Shown: positions 10,301 through 21,960 of the stretch, one piece after another
How the letters are laid out: each line of letters starts with the position of its first letter
Position numbering within the stretch: position 1 is the stretch's first letter
Assembly: GCA_021234155.1 (NCBI GenBank)
Contig: JAJEKV010000052.1
Coordinates: 4,195,606 to 4,259,605 of the forward strand
DNA: 64,000 nt
Reading direction: 5' to 3'
Source: Isoetes taiwanensis
Taxonomy: Eukaryota; Streptophyta; Lycopodiopsida; Isoetales; Isoetaceae
Program-made: the position numbers and the translations under genes
The notes under the pieces: generated by a model
Told to the model about the DNA's origin: nothing
Database searches by the model: none
What the model saw: only the letters and a program-made list of their open reading frames with translations

Positions 10301-11127
10301 CTCAGACGGATGGGCAAACGGAACGGACCAACAGAATTTTGGAAGATATGCTACGAAACTATATCTGGAACAAGCAGAGTATGTGGGAAGAGTATATTCA
10401 CTTGGTTGAGTTCGCTTATAATAGCACCAAGCAGGAATCATCCCAGATGTCGCCATTCATGATCAACTACGGCTACCAATGTCTAACTCCAGACACTTGG
10501 CACAATTCCGTGTCAAAAGTAGAGGTTTCGCAGCAAATGTTGGCCGACATGCAGCAGTTGGTGGAGGAAGTTTGAGGATATCTTCTTGCAGCAAGGAGTC
10601 GACAAAAGAGCATCGCTGACAAACATCGGACAGTAAGAGAGTTCCAAGTTGGCGACGACGTGTGGCTCAAGATCAAAGTGAAACAGGCGAAGCTCCGCAA
10701 CGGGAATTGTAAGAAGCTTGCTCCAAGGTGGGCTGGACCCTTCAAAATAGTCAGGAGAGTAGGTAATCAATCCTACAAGTTGGACCTACCAGCACACCTA
10801 AAGATTCATAAAGTCTTCCACGTGAGTTTGTTGAAGAAACATACTCCAAATCCAGATGAAGCCTTGGACACTCCAACGTTGTTGGAAATGACAGAAGAGC
10901 AGCTGGAGATAGTTCCAGAATTGATTCTTGATAAAGCCTTCAAGAAAACAAGGAGATCAGAGTTTCTCTAGTACTTGGTCAAGTGGAAACACTTGCCAGT
11001 CGAAGACGCGACATGGGTACTTGAGAAGGATCTAATAAAGCAGTACCCACAGTTCATGGAGCAATGGGACGGCAAGGTCATCTCTGAAGAAATCGGTCTC
11101 AGGCATGTCGATTTGTGTGTAGATTAA
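7396..11127 (+). pseudogene. pol polyprotein of chromovirus copy 1 with chromodomain (two in-frame stops)
   Basis: One frame runs from the nucleocapsid knuckle ([14 protein letters not shown], second Cys replaced by Arg) through aspartic protease ([13 protein letters not shown], near residue 115), reverse transcriptase (FFDDILVYS active site, near 8,780), RNase H ([13 protein letters not shown] and DTDHQSLQY), and integrase (zinc-binding HDTHNS...CHLCQQ; catalytic core [31 protein letters not shown]). A chromodomain closes the protein (YLVKWKHLPVEDATWV). This order, integrase last plus chromodomain, defines the Ty3/gypsy chromovirus group. In-frame TGA at 10,573 and TAG at 10,969 cut off the C-terminus and chromodomain. 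The first 1,059 codons are intact. Confidence 0.95.
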
Positions 11128-11920
11128 TTTCATGTGTAGTTAAGATTAATCTACGCATGCAACCTATGCTGGGTATGGGTTGCATGCGTTGTTACCGATG
11201 ATGAGACCACTACGGTGATCTCTAGGACGTGGTGTAATGTCAATGTAGACACGACCGCAATTCTGCTTGAATGAGTTGGAAGTAGACGACCTTGAGAGAT
11301 AAGAGGTCATTCAGGAATGCATTGATAGGAAAGCACCTCTAGTCAATGCCTACGGGAAGGATGCCACCTTCATGCCGAGGGCAACTAAAGGTGTAGGCAT
11401 GAGCATCATATAGGCATTATAGGGCGCTGTCTCCACGGCCACGATGGAAGAAGCATCCTCTTCCTACGTTGGGAGATTAGTCATGCATTCATGTAGATAG
11501 TTGGGGTGGTTCCCTTATAACCATAATTTTATTAATTAAAATGGTACTAACGTAGTGTCGACCTGCATGCCAATAGAGCGCTCCGGAGGGCAAGGAGGTC
11601 GAGCTACGAAGACTTGCAACACAAATTTTGTTGGAATGTGTTGCAAGGAATGAAGAGTACCTCGAAGGATAATTGTATATGAAACTATTAAATTTTGATA
11701 AACTAAATGTGAGACTAATAAGTACCTTGTTTTAATGAAACTTACGAATTGATAAGCTATTTGATAATATAATGACGTAATAATGTTTTAAAAATATTAC
11801 CTTAAGGTAATCCTAATAATTGTGTAAGTATAATAGTAATATATTGTATGCATCAAGTTGATTGCAGGTTAGGAAGATTCCAAGGTGGGGAGACCCACGA
11901 TGCTGCGGACAACATCATTT
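11128..11920. other. 3' untranslated region of element copy 1
   Basis: No coding sequence. Strongly similar to 16,003-16,872 in inverted orientation, as expected for the same element part in copy 2. It ends with a duplicated purine tract: AAGGTGGGGAGA occurs near 11,881 and again just before the LTR. Confidence 0.8.
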
Positions 11921-11934
11921 CAAGGTGGGGAGAA
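11921..11934 (+). promoter_or_regulatory. Polypurine tract, copy 1
   Basis: CAAGGTGGGGAGAA directly abuts the first base of the 3' LTR, the usual plus-strand primer position of gypsy elements. A second similar tract about 40 bp upstream is also kept in copy 2. Confidence 0.85.
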
Positions 11935-13493
11935 TGTGACGTTCCAACACAGTATACGGTCCCAGGACGTATACTGTACTACCTCGTCACGCGTACACGC
12001 CATCCCGACTGACGTGTACGCCGACGTGTAGCCAAGTAGGTGGCACCCTAGGGGGCAACTTGCAAGGTGTGTACATGTATTTATGTGCACATTTACCCAT
12101 GTGCATATTTATCCATGTGTACACACTTTCCCATGTGGACACTTTATGCCACCTAGTTATTAAAGGCAAGTGGGCCATACCCAATTATCCCACATGCTTA
12201 AAGGGATAATGGGAAACCCTAGCCCTAACCCTTTGTCTATTTAGGTAAAGGAAACCCTAACTTGCTATTTTCGTCCATAGCATTCTAGGACTCTGTTTTA
12301 CTTGCTCCAGGAGCCAAACCCGCCTCCCAAACTCTGTCTGAGCAGTCTAGCTTATTTTCCCCTTCTAGCTCCATCTTCTAGAAGTTCAGGAGGATGGTCG
12401 AGTTCAGAGCAGGAGGAGAGAGCCAAGGATCAGGTACTTTGTCAATTTAATAGCCTAAACCGCCTCCCAGTCATTGAATAAGTAGGTTTAGCCTATTAAA
12501 TTGTCCATAACAGCCATCTAGATCCCTAGATATCGAGCCCTAACTAAAGAACCTAACTCTTTTAGTTCTTCTGTGATGTGTATGATGATGTATCTCTGTG
12601 GACTCATTGTATTGGGAAGGGGGGTAGAGACCTTAAAGACTGGTAGTTGATGCTCCTAGCTAGCCTCTTTAGCACACTGTAAATTCGGCATGTGTACAAG
12701 AGCCACACCTGGTTGTGGGTGAAGGGGCCAGACTGGCTCATAAGGAGGTTCATGTCCTGACTCATGAGAACGATCCCTCTGGTGTGTAAAGCCTATCGGG
12801 GATCCCTGTGGACTAGGTCTAATGGCTTGCCACTGCGTGTGGGCAAGGCATGTGCTCGACACCCGTGGAGTGATGCATCACTCTCCATTGGGTTCAAGTC
12901 GAATAAGGGCAGTGGCCCTCTAGTCACCTTGAGTCAGCATGTAGATCTCTGGAGGGAGTGATCCCTACCGCCTTTCGAATCGAAAGATGCAACCCGAATA
13001 GCCCCTTTGGCTATGCATCCGCGGCTACTTCTGATCCAGTCCAACGCTTTTCAACCTACTCGCAAAGTGTGCACAGTGGAGGGGCGGATGGAGTGGACTA
13101 CCCTTAGCCATGTTTTATGCCAGCCAAATCCATTGCCATGAATTTCGCCTCAATGACCTCTGGAGACCCAAGCCGTCAGTCATCCCATTGAGTCTGAGCC
13201 TTGGGTAGGATTCCCCATGTGATGTACTGATCTTTGTCTATGTAGATATGTGATGTGCCATCCTTCGAGGTGGTATGTGATATTGATGTTGTATACTGAC
13301 ATGTATGTTTACGCTTCCGCAGCTAGGTCGGCCCTGAGGGAGACAGGGCAAATGACCCCTTCATTCTTCCCACTGGAACTCATCAAGGTTGCAGTGATAC
13401 GTGGAGGGCCCTGTATCAGTGTGGAGCTGGTATGGGGGATGAACTCCTGTTTGTATATGGTGAGAGCACCGTATATGAGTAGGGAACGTCACA
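11935..13493 (+). repeat. 3' LTR of chromovirus copy 1 (1,559 bp)
   Basis: Begins TGTGACGTTCC and ends GGAACGTCACA, so the ends form an 11-bp inverted repeat. It matches the 1,558-bp segment 14,431-15,988 in inverted orientation over its full length. Near the left end is a hairpin AGTATACG...CGTATACT, and a related GTATAY palindrome lies near the right end. Telomere-like AAACCCTAGCCCTAACCC occurs near 12,215-12,232. The termini contain TGACGT/ACGTCA, the hexamer known from plant histone promoters. Confidence 0.9.
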
Positions 13494-14430
13494 GTCCACA
13501 CCTGACTCTGTGATTTCCAGCACTGGGCCTTCTTGCAAGGGTAATGCTGCTTATGCACCCCAAGGGTCATATAGTTGTCGCAAGTATTGCCTCCACTACT
13601 CGAGAGTGATGTTCTTTGTGGACTGTACTGGCTTTTTGTAAACCCTTCGCCAGAAGGTCCTGGGGTCACGTTCCAGGAAGTAAAACATTTTCCTTTGATG
13701 CCACGGTGATGTATCTAGCTTTCTTAGCTTTAAGAAAGATGCGGTACTGTCTGCATGTGGGCATAAAGCAGGGTCTGTGACCTGGTGGAGCCAACGTTCG
13801 TATTTCTTGCACTCCACATCAAACCACTGGGAAGGTTGTGGTCCTGGAGGTCCGTCGAGGGTGGCTTCTCTTAAAATACCTTTCCACAGCAGTTCTAAGC
13901 ACGTCAATCAACTGGCCTGTCTGTTGCTCTAGTGTAGGGTAGTACAAAATTCGTGTCAGATCATCTACGAGCATTTGGGCATAAGCCCCTGCATGTTCAT
14001 AATCCAATCACAGCTGAGGCATGTGAGGAGTTGTCGCGCAAGAAGTTCGCACAACCTGCCAAGCCAGCTGCAAGTAAAGTGGTAGATGGTCTGAGTCGAC
14101 CTCTTCATTCCCATTAGATGTTCCTACCAGGAAGTGCCTTGATGACATGATCAGGCACCAGCACATAGTCCACCACACTAGATCCACCCTTTTGGTTTTT
14201 CTGCCTGCAAGTGGATGGCCACTGTGCCAGTCCATAAAAAATTATCAGGTCAAAGATACCATAGAGCAAATGCAATTGCCTATCATAGTGCATGACCTGA
14301 TTGTCATCTGATGTCCATGGCCAAGTTTCTTCTGCAGGACGCAACTGTAACACATCATCAGTCAAGGGGTCAAATCTCATGGGTTGTTCTACTCCAGTGC
14401 ATGTATTGAAGTCTCCAAGGAGTATGACAC
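13494..14430 (-). pseudogene. Fragment of a LINE ORF2 (endonuclease to pre-RT region)
   Basis: On - the three frames together read VILLGDFNTCTG (endonuclease catalytic Asp-Asn motif), GGSSVVDYVLVP and VDSDHLPLYLQL (the SDH motif of APE-type endonucleases), then WFDVECKKYERWL, a motif typically between endonuclease and reverse transcriptase of LINEs. Frameshifts separate the parts. It is a different family from the LINE at 18.6-22.7 kb. It fills exactly the space between the two 3' LTRs, so it is the remaining target sequence. Confidence 0.75.
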
Positions 14431-15988
14431 TGTGACGTCCCCTAATTGTATACGATGCCCGCACCGTATACAATCTGGAGTTCTTCCCCCATACCAGCTC
14501 CATGCTGATACAGGGCCCTCCACATGGCACTGGGACCATACTGGGTCTCCAGTGGGAAGAGTGAAGGGGTCATTTTACCCCGTCTCCCTCAGGGCCTACC
14601 TAGCTGCGGAAGCGTAAACATACATGTCAGTATACAACATAATCACATATCCACCTCGAAGGGTGGCGTATCAACATCTGCATAGACAATGATCAACATC
14701 ATACATAGGGGTCCTACCCAAGGCTCAGACTCGAAGGGATGACTGACGGCTTGGGTCTCCAGAGTTCATTGCAGACAGAATTCATGGCAATGGATTTGGC
14801 TGGCATATGAACATAGCATAGGGTTGTCCACTCCATCCGCCCCTCCTGTGCACACTTTGCAGAGTAGGCTGAAAAGTGTCGGGACCTGACTGTAGCCCGC
14901 CGGATGCATAGCCAAAGGGGCTATTCCTGGGTTTCATCCTCCCAGTTCCGATGGGGCAGGAATGGATCCCTCCCTCCAGAGATCTACATGCTGACTCAAG
15001 GTGACTAGAGGGCCACTGCCCGTATTCGACTGAACCCACTGGAAAGTGTACACCACTTCACGGGTGTCGAGTCCATGCCTTACCCGCACTCAGTGGTAAG
15101 CCATTAGACCTAGTCACAATGATCCCTAGTAGTCCTTACACACCAGAGGGATCGTTCAAGAGTCAGGACATGAACCTCCTTCTTAGCCAGTCTGGCCCCT
15201 TCACCCACAACCAGGTGTGGTTCTTGTACACATGCCGAAACTATAGTGTGCTAGAGAGGCTAATCTAGGAGCACCTACTACCAAGCTTTAGGTCTCTACC
15301 CCCCTTCCCAATACAAGGAGTTCATAGAGATACATCATCCACATACATTACAGAAGAACTAAAGAACTAGATCTAATCTATATCATAGAGGTAGGTTCTT
15401 TAGTTAGAGTCTGGTATCTAGAGATCTAGAGGGCTGCTATGGGCAATTTAATAGGCTAAACCTACTGATTCTATGACTGAGTTATGGTTTAAGCTATTAA
15501 ATTGCCTAAATACCTGATCCCTGAGTTGCTCCTCCTGACCTGAGTTCGACCATCCTGCTGAAATGCTCGAATCAAGGGAAACTAATGGTGCAATTCTCTC
15601 AGACAGAGTCTGGGAGGCGGTTTTGGCTCTTGGGGCAGCCAAAACAGAGTCCTAAAACCCTAGAAACGAAAAATGGGCAAGTTAGGGTTTCCCCTCCTAA
15701 ATAGACAAGGGTAGGGCTAGGGTTTCCAATTATCCCCTTTTGGCATGTGGGATAATTGGGAATGGGCCCACTTGCCTTTAATGGTTAGGTGGCAAAATGT
15801 GCCCACATTAATATGCACATTGGTAAATGTGCATATTAATAATAAATGCACATTCCTAGCAAGTTGCCCCCCTAGGGGCTACCCACCTGGCTACAACGTC
15901 GGTGTACACGTCAGTCGGAGTGTTGTGTATGCGTGACGAGGCAGTACAGTATACGTCCTGGGACCGTATACTGTGCTGGAACGTCACA
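14431..15988 (-). repeat. 3' LTR of chromovirus copy 2 (1,558 bp)
   Basis: Read on -, it starts TGTGACGTTCC (15,988) and ends GGGGACGTCACA (14,431). It matches 11,935-13,493 throughout, with scattered substitutions and small indels. The palindromes near both ends are also kept: CAGTATACG...CGTATACTG and GTATACG...CGTATAC. Confidence 0.9.
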
Positions 15989-16002
15989 TTCTCCCCACCT
16001 TG
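15989..16002 (-). promoter_or_regulatory. Polypurine tract, copy 2
   Basis: On -, CAAGGTGGGGAGAA immediately precedes the LTR, identical to copy 1. The upstream duplicate tract is also present. Confidence 0.85.
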
Positions 16003-16872
16003 AAATGATGCTGTCCGCAGCATCGTGGGTCTCCCCACCTTGGAGTATTCCTAATCTGCAATCAACCTGATGCATACAATATACTACTATAATACTTACA
16101 CATTTATCAAGATTACCTTAAGGTAATATTTTTAAACATTATTACGTCATTACTTATGAAATAACTTATCGATTCGTAACATCATTAAACAAGTTACTCA
16201 ATAGTTTAGTTATTACGACAATTAAGTTTAGCAAAATTTCAACATTTCATATCTATAATTATTGTTCGAGGTACTCTTCATTCCTTGCAACACATTCCAA
16301 CAAACTTTGTGTTGCAAGTCTTCGTAGCTCGACCTCCTTGCCCTCCGAAGCGCTCTATTGGCCTGCAGGTCGACACTACGTTAGTACCATTTTAATTATT
16401 AATAAAATTTTGGTTATATGGTGACCACCCCACCTATCTACATGGATGCATGGCTAATCTCCCGGCATAGGAAGAGGGTGAATCTTCCATTATGGCCGTG
16501 GAGACAGCGTCTATATGCCTATATGTCGCTCATGCCTACACCTCTAGTTGCCCAGCGTGGAGGATATCCTTCACGTATATGGGGCGTGAAGGATAGATTC
16601 CTCCTATCAAAGCATATATGGGGCTAAAGGTGCCTTTCCTATCAATGTATTCCTTAATGACCTCTTTTCTCTTGAGGTCGTCTACTTTCGTGGGACAGAA
16701 GTAGACTTTCTAATCTACCTTCCACTCGTCCAAGCGGAAACGCGGTCTTGCCTACATTGACATTACACCACGCCCTAGAGATCACCGTAGTGGTCTCATC
16801 ATCGGTAACAACGCATGCGACCCATACCTAGCATAGGTTGCATGCGTAGATTAATCTTAACTATACATAGAA
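16003..16872. other. 3' untranslated region of element copy 2
   Basis: Inverted match to 11,128-11,920; no coding sequence. Confidence 0.75.
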
Positions 16873-17202
16873 TTAATCTACACAACTCGACATGCCTGAG
16901 CCGATTTCTTCGGAGATGACCTTGCCGTCCCATTGCTCCATGAACTGTGGGTACTGCTTTACTAGATCTTTCTTAAGTACCCATGTGGCGTCTTCCACTG
17001 GCAAGTGCTTCCACTTGACCAAGTACTGGAGGAATTCCGACCTCCTTGTTTTCTTGAAGGCTTTATCAAGAATCAACTCTGGAACTATTTTCAGCTGCTC
17101 CGCCGTCATTTCCAACAACGTTGGAGTGTCCAAGACTTCGTCTGGATTTGGAGTGTGCTTCTTCAACAAACTCACGTGGAAGACCTTATGAATCTTTAGG
17201 TG
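16873..17202 (-). pseudogene. pol C-terminus with chromodomain, copy 2 (separated by insert)
   Basis: Encodes HLKIHKVFHVSLLKKHTPNP, ELILDKAFKKTRRSEFLQ and the chromodomain YLVKWKHLPVEDATWVLKK, ending in a TAA at 16,873. It continues the pol that breaks off at 25,915. Removing the insert and one 2-bp duplication restores the frame across the junction and matches copy 1. Here the Gln codon that is TAG in copy 1 is intact. Confidence 0.9.
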
Positions 17203-17210
17203 CACAAGGC

Positions 17211-18568
17211 TATATTTAACTAAGACTAATTCATCCAAAAACCATGACATATGCAGTTTTTTATGCATGATTTTGTTTGATAGAAGAAAAACACATGCCG
17301 TAGTGGTTTGTTGAAAACGATAGTACTTATGTTGGTTTTTAATGTTATAATGGCTTATTAAAATTAGTGATAGTTTATGTGATGGTTTCATGCATATTCT
17401 AATAATTCAATAGAATTAGTAGCAGTTTGGTAAAATAACATGACATGGTTTGGGGGCTAGTTCTATTATGTCCATCACTGACTAATGGGCATGACATGGT
17501 TCTTTGTTATCACGCATGGTTCAAGAAAGGAAATAATCTTTCGAAAGTGGGAAAGTTCTGGCACAGGGGTACGATGGTTTTTGTTGAATGGCATGCTAAA
17601 ACCAATAGCATAGGAGCGGCATGAAGTGCATATGACCTTCTTTGTTGTTTGTTTTTCTTGCTTTTCTCTTGGGATGGGCTCCAGCGGCGAGATGGACTTG
17701 GCTGAGCAACAAAAGCCCAAATCTGGCGATGACTCATTGAAGAGCTTTATGGTCTGAGAGATTAGGGGATTCCTGGCTCGGTGGGTTCAGAGGCGCCATA
17801 TAAAATCCAGCCTGCTTGGGAAAGCAAAATCTATTGCCTGGGTTCCTTCTGCCAGATCTGTGTTGGCCTTTCGATTTTGTCTAATGCGTTTCAAACCTCT
17901 GGGCTGTAAATATGTGTTGAGAATGATATGATATATATGTCAATCCATTGGCTCTTGTTGATTTAATTTGCACCATTGCGAGTGTCATTGGGGTAAGGAT
18001 GAAAAAAATCCTCGGTCCTTGATCTAGCACAAGCGAGAGAATATTCTCCCCATCAATGGTCCAAAATAAAAGATGAATACATCCCATTTATTGAAAACAT
18101 CCCATATACATAGAGTAATAATAGAGTAAGAGTAATAGAGTAATGTGGGTTTAAAAAAATGCAATCAAATCATTTTCAAAAGACAGAATTTTGGGTTAGG
18201 GTTCACACGGCATGGCACGAGAGAGAGAGACAGAATTTTGGGGTTAGGGTTCACGCGGTATGGCGCTGGAGATAGGTTGTGGACAGTCTTCATACAATGG
18301 CAGATTCTCACCAAACATTGGTATGTGCATTTGGTTCGAATGTGTTAATTAATTTGCTCGTCTTTGAGGCACATGCAGCGAGCAAAGCAAGTTTTGGCAC
18401 TCCCATGCCTGACGAGTATAGCTTCACACCACGAAGCACAATCAAAGCTCCCACAACCTGGATATAGATGTGAGAAATGTGCAACATTTCCACCAAGGTA
18501 GGCCTTTTGTTATTCTGTCATTAGAAAAAAATGGAATGAAAACTTCCCAGTTTCTGATGATGCTTATG
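17211..18568. other. Left interior of the nested insert, no supported gene
   Basis: Open frames here are short and resemble nothing known. A ~55-bp tandem duplication lies at about 18,184-18,270 (CAGAATTTTGGGTTAGGG twice). Confidence 0.5.
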
Positions 18569-18640
18569 TAATTGTAATTGTAATTGTAATTGTAATTGTA
18601 ATTGTAATTGTAATTGTAATTGTAATTGTAATTGTATTAA
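18569..18640. repeat. (TAATTG)n hexamer array, 3' tail of the LINE
   Basis: About eleven perfect tandem copies of TAATTG end directly at the 3' side of the LINE on -. A hexamer array instead of poly-A as the LINE tail suggests slippage during target-primed reverse transcription. Confidence 0.85.
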
Positions 18641-18703
18641 TCAAGCCATTTAGGCCCCCAGGGCTCTATGGCAATGTTTTACAAAACTAGTACTAGTAAG
18701 CGC

Positions 18704-21700
18704 TCATTCTAGAGCATTATTAAATTCATATTCTTCCATAAGATTGAACAAGCCAATTATGTCTGCTCTTTCTTTCAACACTTCTCTAATGTACGAACTG
18801 AAGGTATGAGCAGGAATATCAAACAACTCCTTCAAGGTAGACATGTAAATTCCATGCTTGACCCTTATATGTTCATAAGAATAGCATTCCAATAAAGCAT
18901 GCTGTTCTGTCTCTATCTTTGGGTCCAGACAACCAGGACAAAACCTCTCCTCACGAGCTAACCCATGCATTCTACCAGTCTCAATATGTAAAGTATGGGA
19001 TGACAATCTGAGCTGCGAGATTGCCATTCGTTTCTTTCTGTTGATATGAGAGGCTAAGTAAGCTTGAGCGGTATAATCATTCAGATCATTTATCTCTGCT
19101 AGATAGGACCTTTTCTTCGTATCAAACTGCCACATTTTTTTAACTGTTATGCATGTGAGTTGTTCATGTACTTCCTTAAACTTTATTGACGTTGGCCGCA
19201 TCCCATGTCCAAGCCTGCCATCCTCTTTCTCTTGACTGTTCAAATGCCAACCTGGGCCATCTATCCAAGTCCATGACCAAAATTCTATTTACATAGGTGA
19301 TGGTTCTGCAAAGCGCCTCTACCTCTAAGGGCAGTAAGCCTGCTTCAGCAAGGAGCATGCAATACGATGTTTGAGATTTCACACCCAATTCCCAGAGGAG
19401 AAACCTTTTTTGGAAAGTCCGGGCCCCCAGATTGGGCTGCCATACAAAACTACTGGCTTCACCTGTATGCCGAAAAGCAACTTCGTCAGATTCCAGTGCT
19501 CAAAATTATTCATTTTGCATTGATGCATCATATTATAATAGGCCCTAAGCCTCCCAGAGGCTCTCTTCCGGGCTGCTACAGTCCACCTATAGTCATTTGT
19601 AACATCTATGACAAGATACTTATATTCTTTTACCTGTTCCAAAGGAATTCCTCCTACTGTAAAAATGGTTGAGTCACGGCCACCAACAATCATTACCTTG
19701 GATTTAGCTGCATTAATTTGCATACTATTATGCTCACAAAACTCCTGTAGCACATCCAAGTGTTGTTGAAGCCCATTGGCAGTTTTGGAAATCAAAACTA
19801 TGTCATCCACAAAAAGTAATAATTGCACAATATATTTACCTAGTTTTGCTCCAACTCCCCCAAGTCTCGCCAACCATCCCTCCAAATCATCTATGAATAA
19901 CCCAAAAAGCGTTGGCGAACAAGGACATCCCTGTTTAACCCCAATGGTATTATCAATGGATTCAGGTCCTGTAAAAGGAAAAGAGAGCTCAACCAGGACT
20001 TTGTTATAAAGACAAGCAACGGCTTGCCTAATTTCCAATGGTACCGCAATGTTCTAACCACGAGGCGGATCTTTTCTTTTTACCTTGTCAAATGCTTTCG
20101 CTAGATCTATAAAGGCAATATATCTCTTATTATTTGATCCCTTTGCGCCCTCAGCCAACACTCTCAAAGTAGCCAGATGGTCAAGAGTAGAGTATGCTTC
20201 TCTAAAACCTGCTTGCCCAATTGCTCGCCCAGCATGAGAGTCCGCCCAATCTGTAAGCGTTTTTTCAACCATTGCGGCAAATAGTTTAGCAAATATACTA
20301 CCCACAAGAATTGTGCGGTAGTTTTTAATTTCATCTCTGTCTCCAGATTTATATATCGGGATAACTCTATTCAAGCACCAATCTTGTGGAAAATGTCATG
20401 TTAAAAGAGCTTCATTACAGATTTCAGCTAAGAGGGCATGAAGTGACGCACCTCCCCATTTTAACAATTCAGCTGACATACCATTAGAGTCACTAGCCCG
20501 GCCATTGCCCATAGCCTTCAAGGCTTCTTGTACATTATGTCCTGTAAAAATTGGAGTGGCATCTCCCTCACAAACCATCTGGTCCATATGTGGCGTATTG
20601 TATAAATCTTGTACCCATGCCAGCAATTCCTTTCTAGAAATATCACCCATCAAGTTTTGCTTTTTAGACCGGTTAAAAAACCTTTTTGGATCTGTCTCCA
20701 TTTCATGCATAAGCATGTTTTCTCATCCAAGCTCGTTTTTTTCGCTTCATAAGCTTTTTATAATGAACAAAGCTATCAGGATCCTTGGATTGTTTCCATG
20801 TCTATTTTGCTGATCTGCAATCCAGGTCAAACCACTTACTATTTGCCCATTTTTGACTCTTTGGCTTGGTAAGCCCAAATATGGACTGTGCTGCCTGCAA
20901 AGTGAGATTCATAAGAGCTTTGCTTCTGTCTTCTAGTGACCCTTGCCACTGTAACTCCATCAACTTGGCATCTAAGGCTTTTTCATAATCAGTTGCACGT
21001 CTATAACATAGCTTCAGCCTTGGTGGTGGTACTGCCGCTGGCACTTTTCTGTTAGCTTTTACATCCAATGTAAATACATAAGGAATATGATCAGAATTGA
21101 TATTCCTATCTAACATGGACAAATTCGTCACTAGATGTAATGCATTTGGATCACCAATAAGGTAATCGATTGTGCTGCTACCATTTGATTGGTAGTACGT
21201 GAATCCACTAGAGTTGGGAAATCTAGTAATCCCATTGTACATAATGAAATTAAACGCCTCACATAATGCAATTATATGCTTGCCCATCTTATTAATAACC
21301 GTATCTGCTGTCTTGCGAGGCCAACTAGCTTGTAAATCTGATTGTTCTACTAGCCATAATGGGTTCTCTTCCTCAGATAGACGAAAGGCTTGCCTATTGC
21401 TCACACGACCATTAAGGTCTCCTGCAATAAACACCATACCAGACTCTCTATATGTTGAGATGTCGGCTGCAAGATGTATAAAAGGATCGTCAGCACATAA
21501 GCCATCTGTAGAATAAACTGCTGGATAAGGCTCAAGAGGAGCAAAATAAGCAAGTGCCACATAAATTTCAACAGAGTTATCCTTTAACTTCAGCCAAATA
21601 TACTGTGAGAATTTATCTTTGCTAACAACTGAAACTGTCTTTTGTAGTTCCTTTTTCACATAGCAAGCAACTCCACCCCATCCCCTTTTGCTATTGCCCA

Positions 21701-21851
21701 ATTCATTCCAGACTGAGTCCAACAGACAAAAACCTGGGATTTCTAAAAGTCTACTATTTTCATGTTCCCAAGTTTCAGTGAAAGCTAGAACGTCACATCC
21801 CTGAAACATTTGGATATTGCTCAAAATGGTATCTTCGCACAAACCATGCAC
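18704..21851 (-). pseudogene. LINE ORF2: endonuclease and reverse transcriptase, frameshifted
   Basis: Endonuclease motifs are DVLAFTETWEHEN (catalytic Glu), FIAGDLNGRVS (Asp/Asn) and NSDHIPYVF (SDH). Reverse transcriptase motifs are IAFIDLAKAFDKV (motif A), GVKQGCPCSPTLFGLFIDD (motif B) and FVDDIVLIS (motif C, canonical FADD with Ala to Val). The C-terminus has FCPGCLDPKIETEQHALLEC, a Cys/His zinc-knuckle-like end. At least four breaks (near 20,760, 20,385, 20,046 and 19,300) disrupt the frame. It nicks target DNA and reverse-transcribes LINE RNA in intact relatives. Confidence 0.9.
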
Positions 21852-21960
21852 ATTCCATACAAGAAACCTGAGGGCTGCAAATCCCTATGCCCGATTCCTT
21901 ACCACTAGTTTATTATTCACAATGTAAGCATTTTTTTCCCTCATCTTTTAATCTCTTCAC

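Larger units (their letters stand above)
2870..13493 (+). mobile_element. Ty3/gypsy chromovirus copy 1 with two extra genes, 5' end unclear
   Basis: Layout on +: two hairpins, histone H3-like gene, two hairpins, TATA box, unrecognised ORF2, gag, pol (protease, reverse transcriptase, RNase H, integrase, chromodomain), polypurine tract, 3' LTR. The same order and spacing recur in copy 2 on the other strand, so the extra genes travel with the retroelement. Similarity between the copies begins near 2,810-2,870. A 5' LTR and primer-binding site were not found, so the left boundary is only the limit of visible similarity. Stops and frameshifts in H3, ORF2, gag and pol show that this copy is dead. 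Confidence 0.8.
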
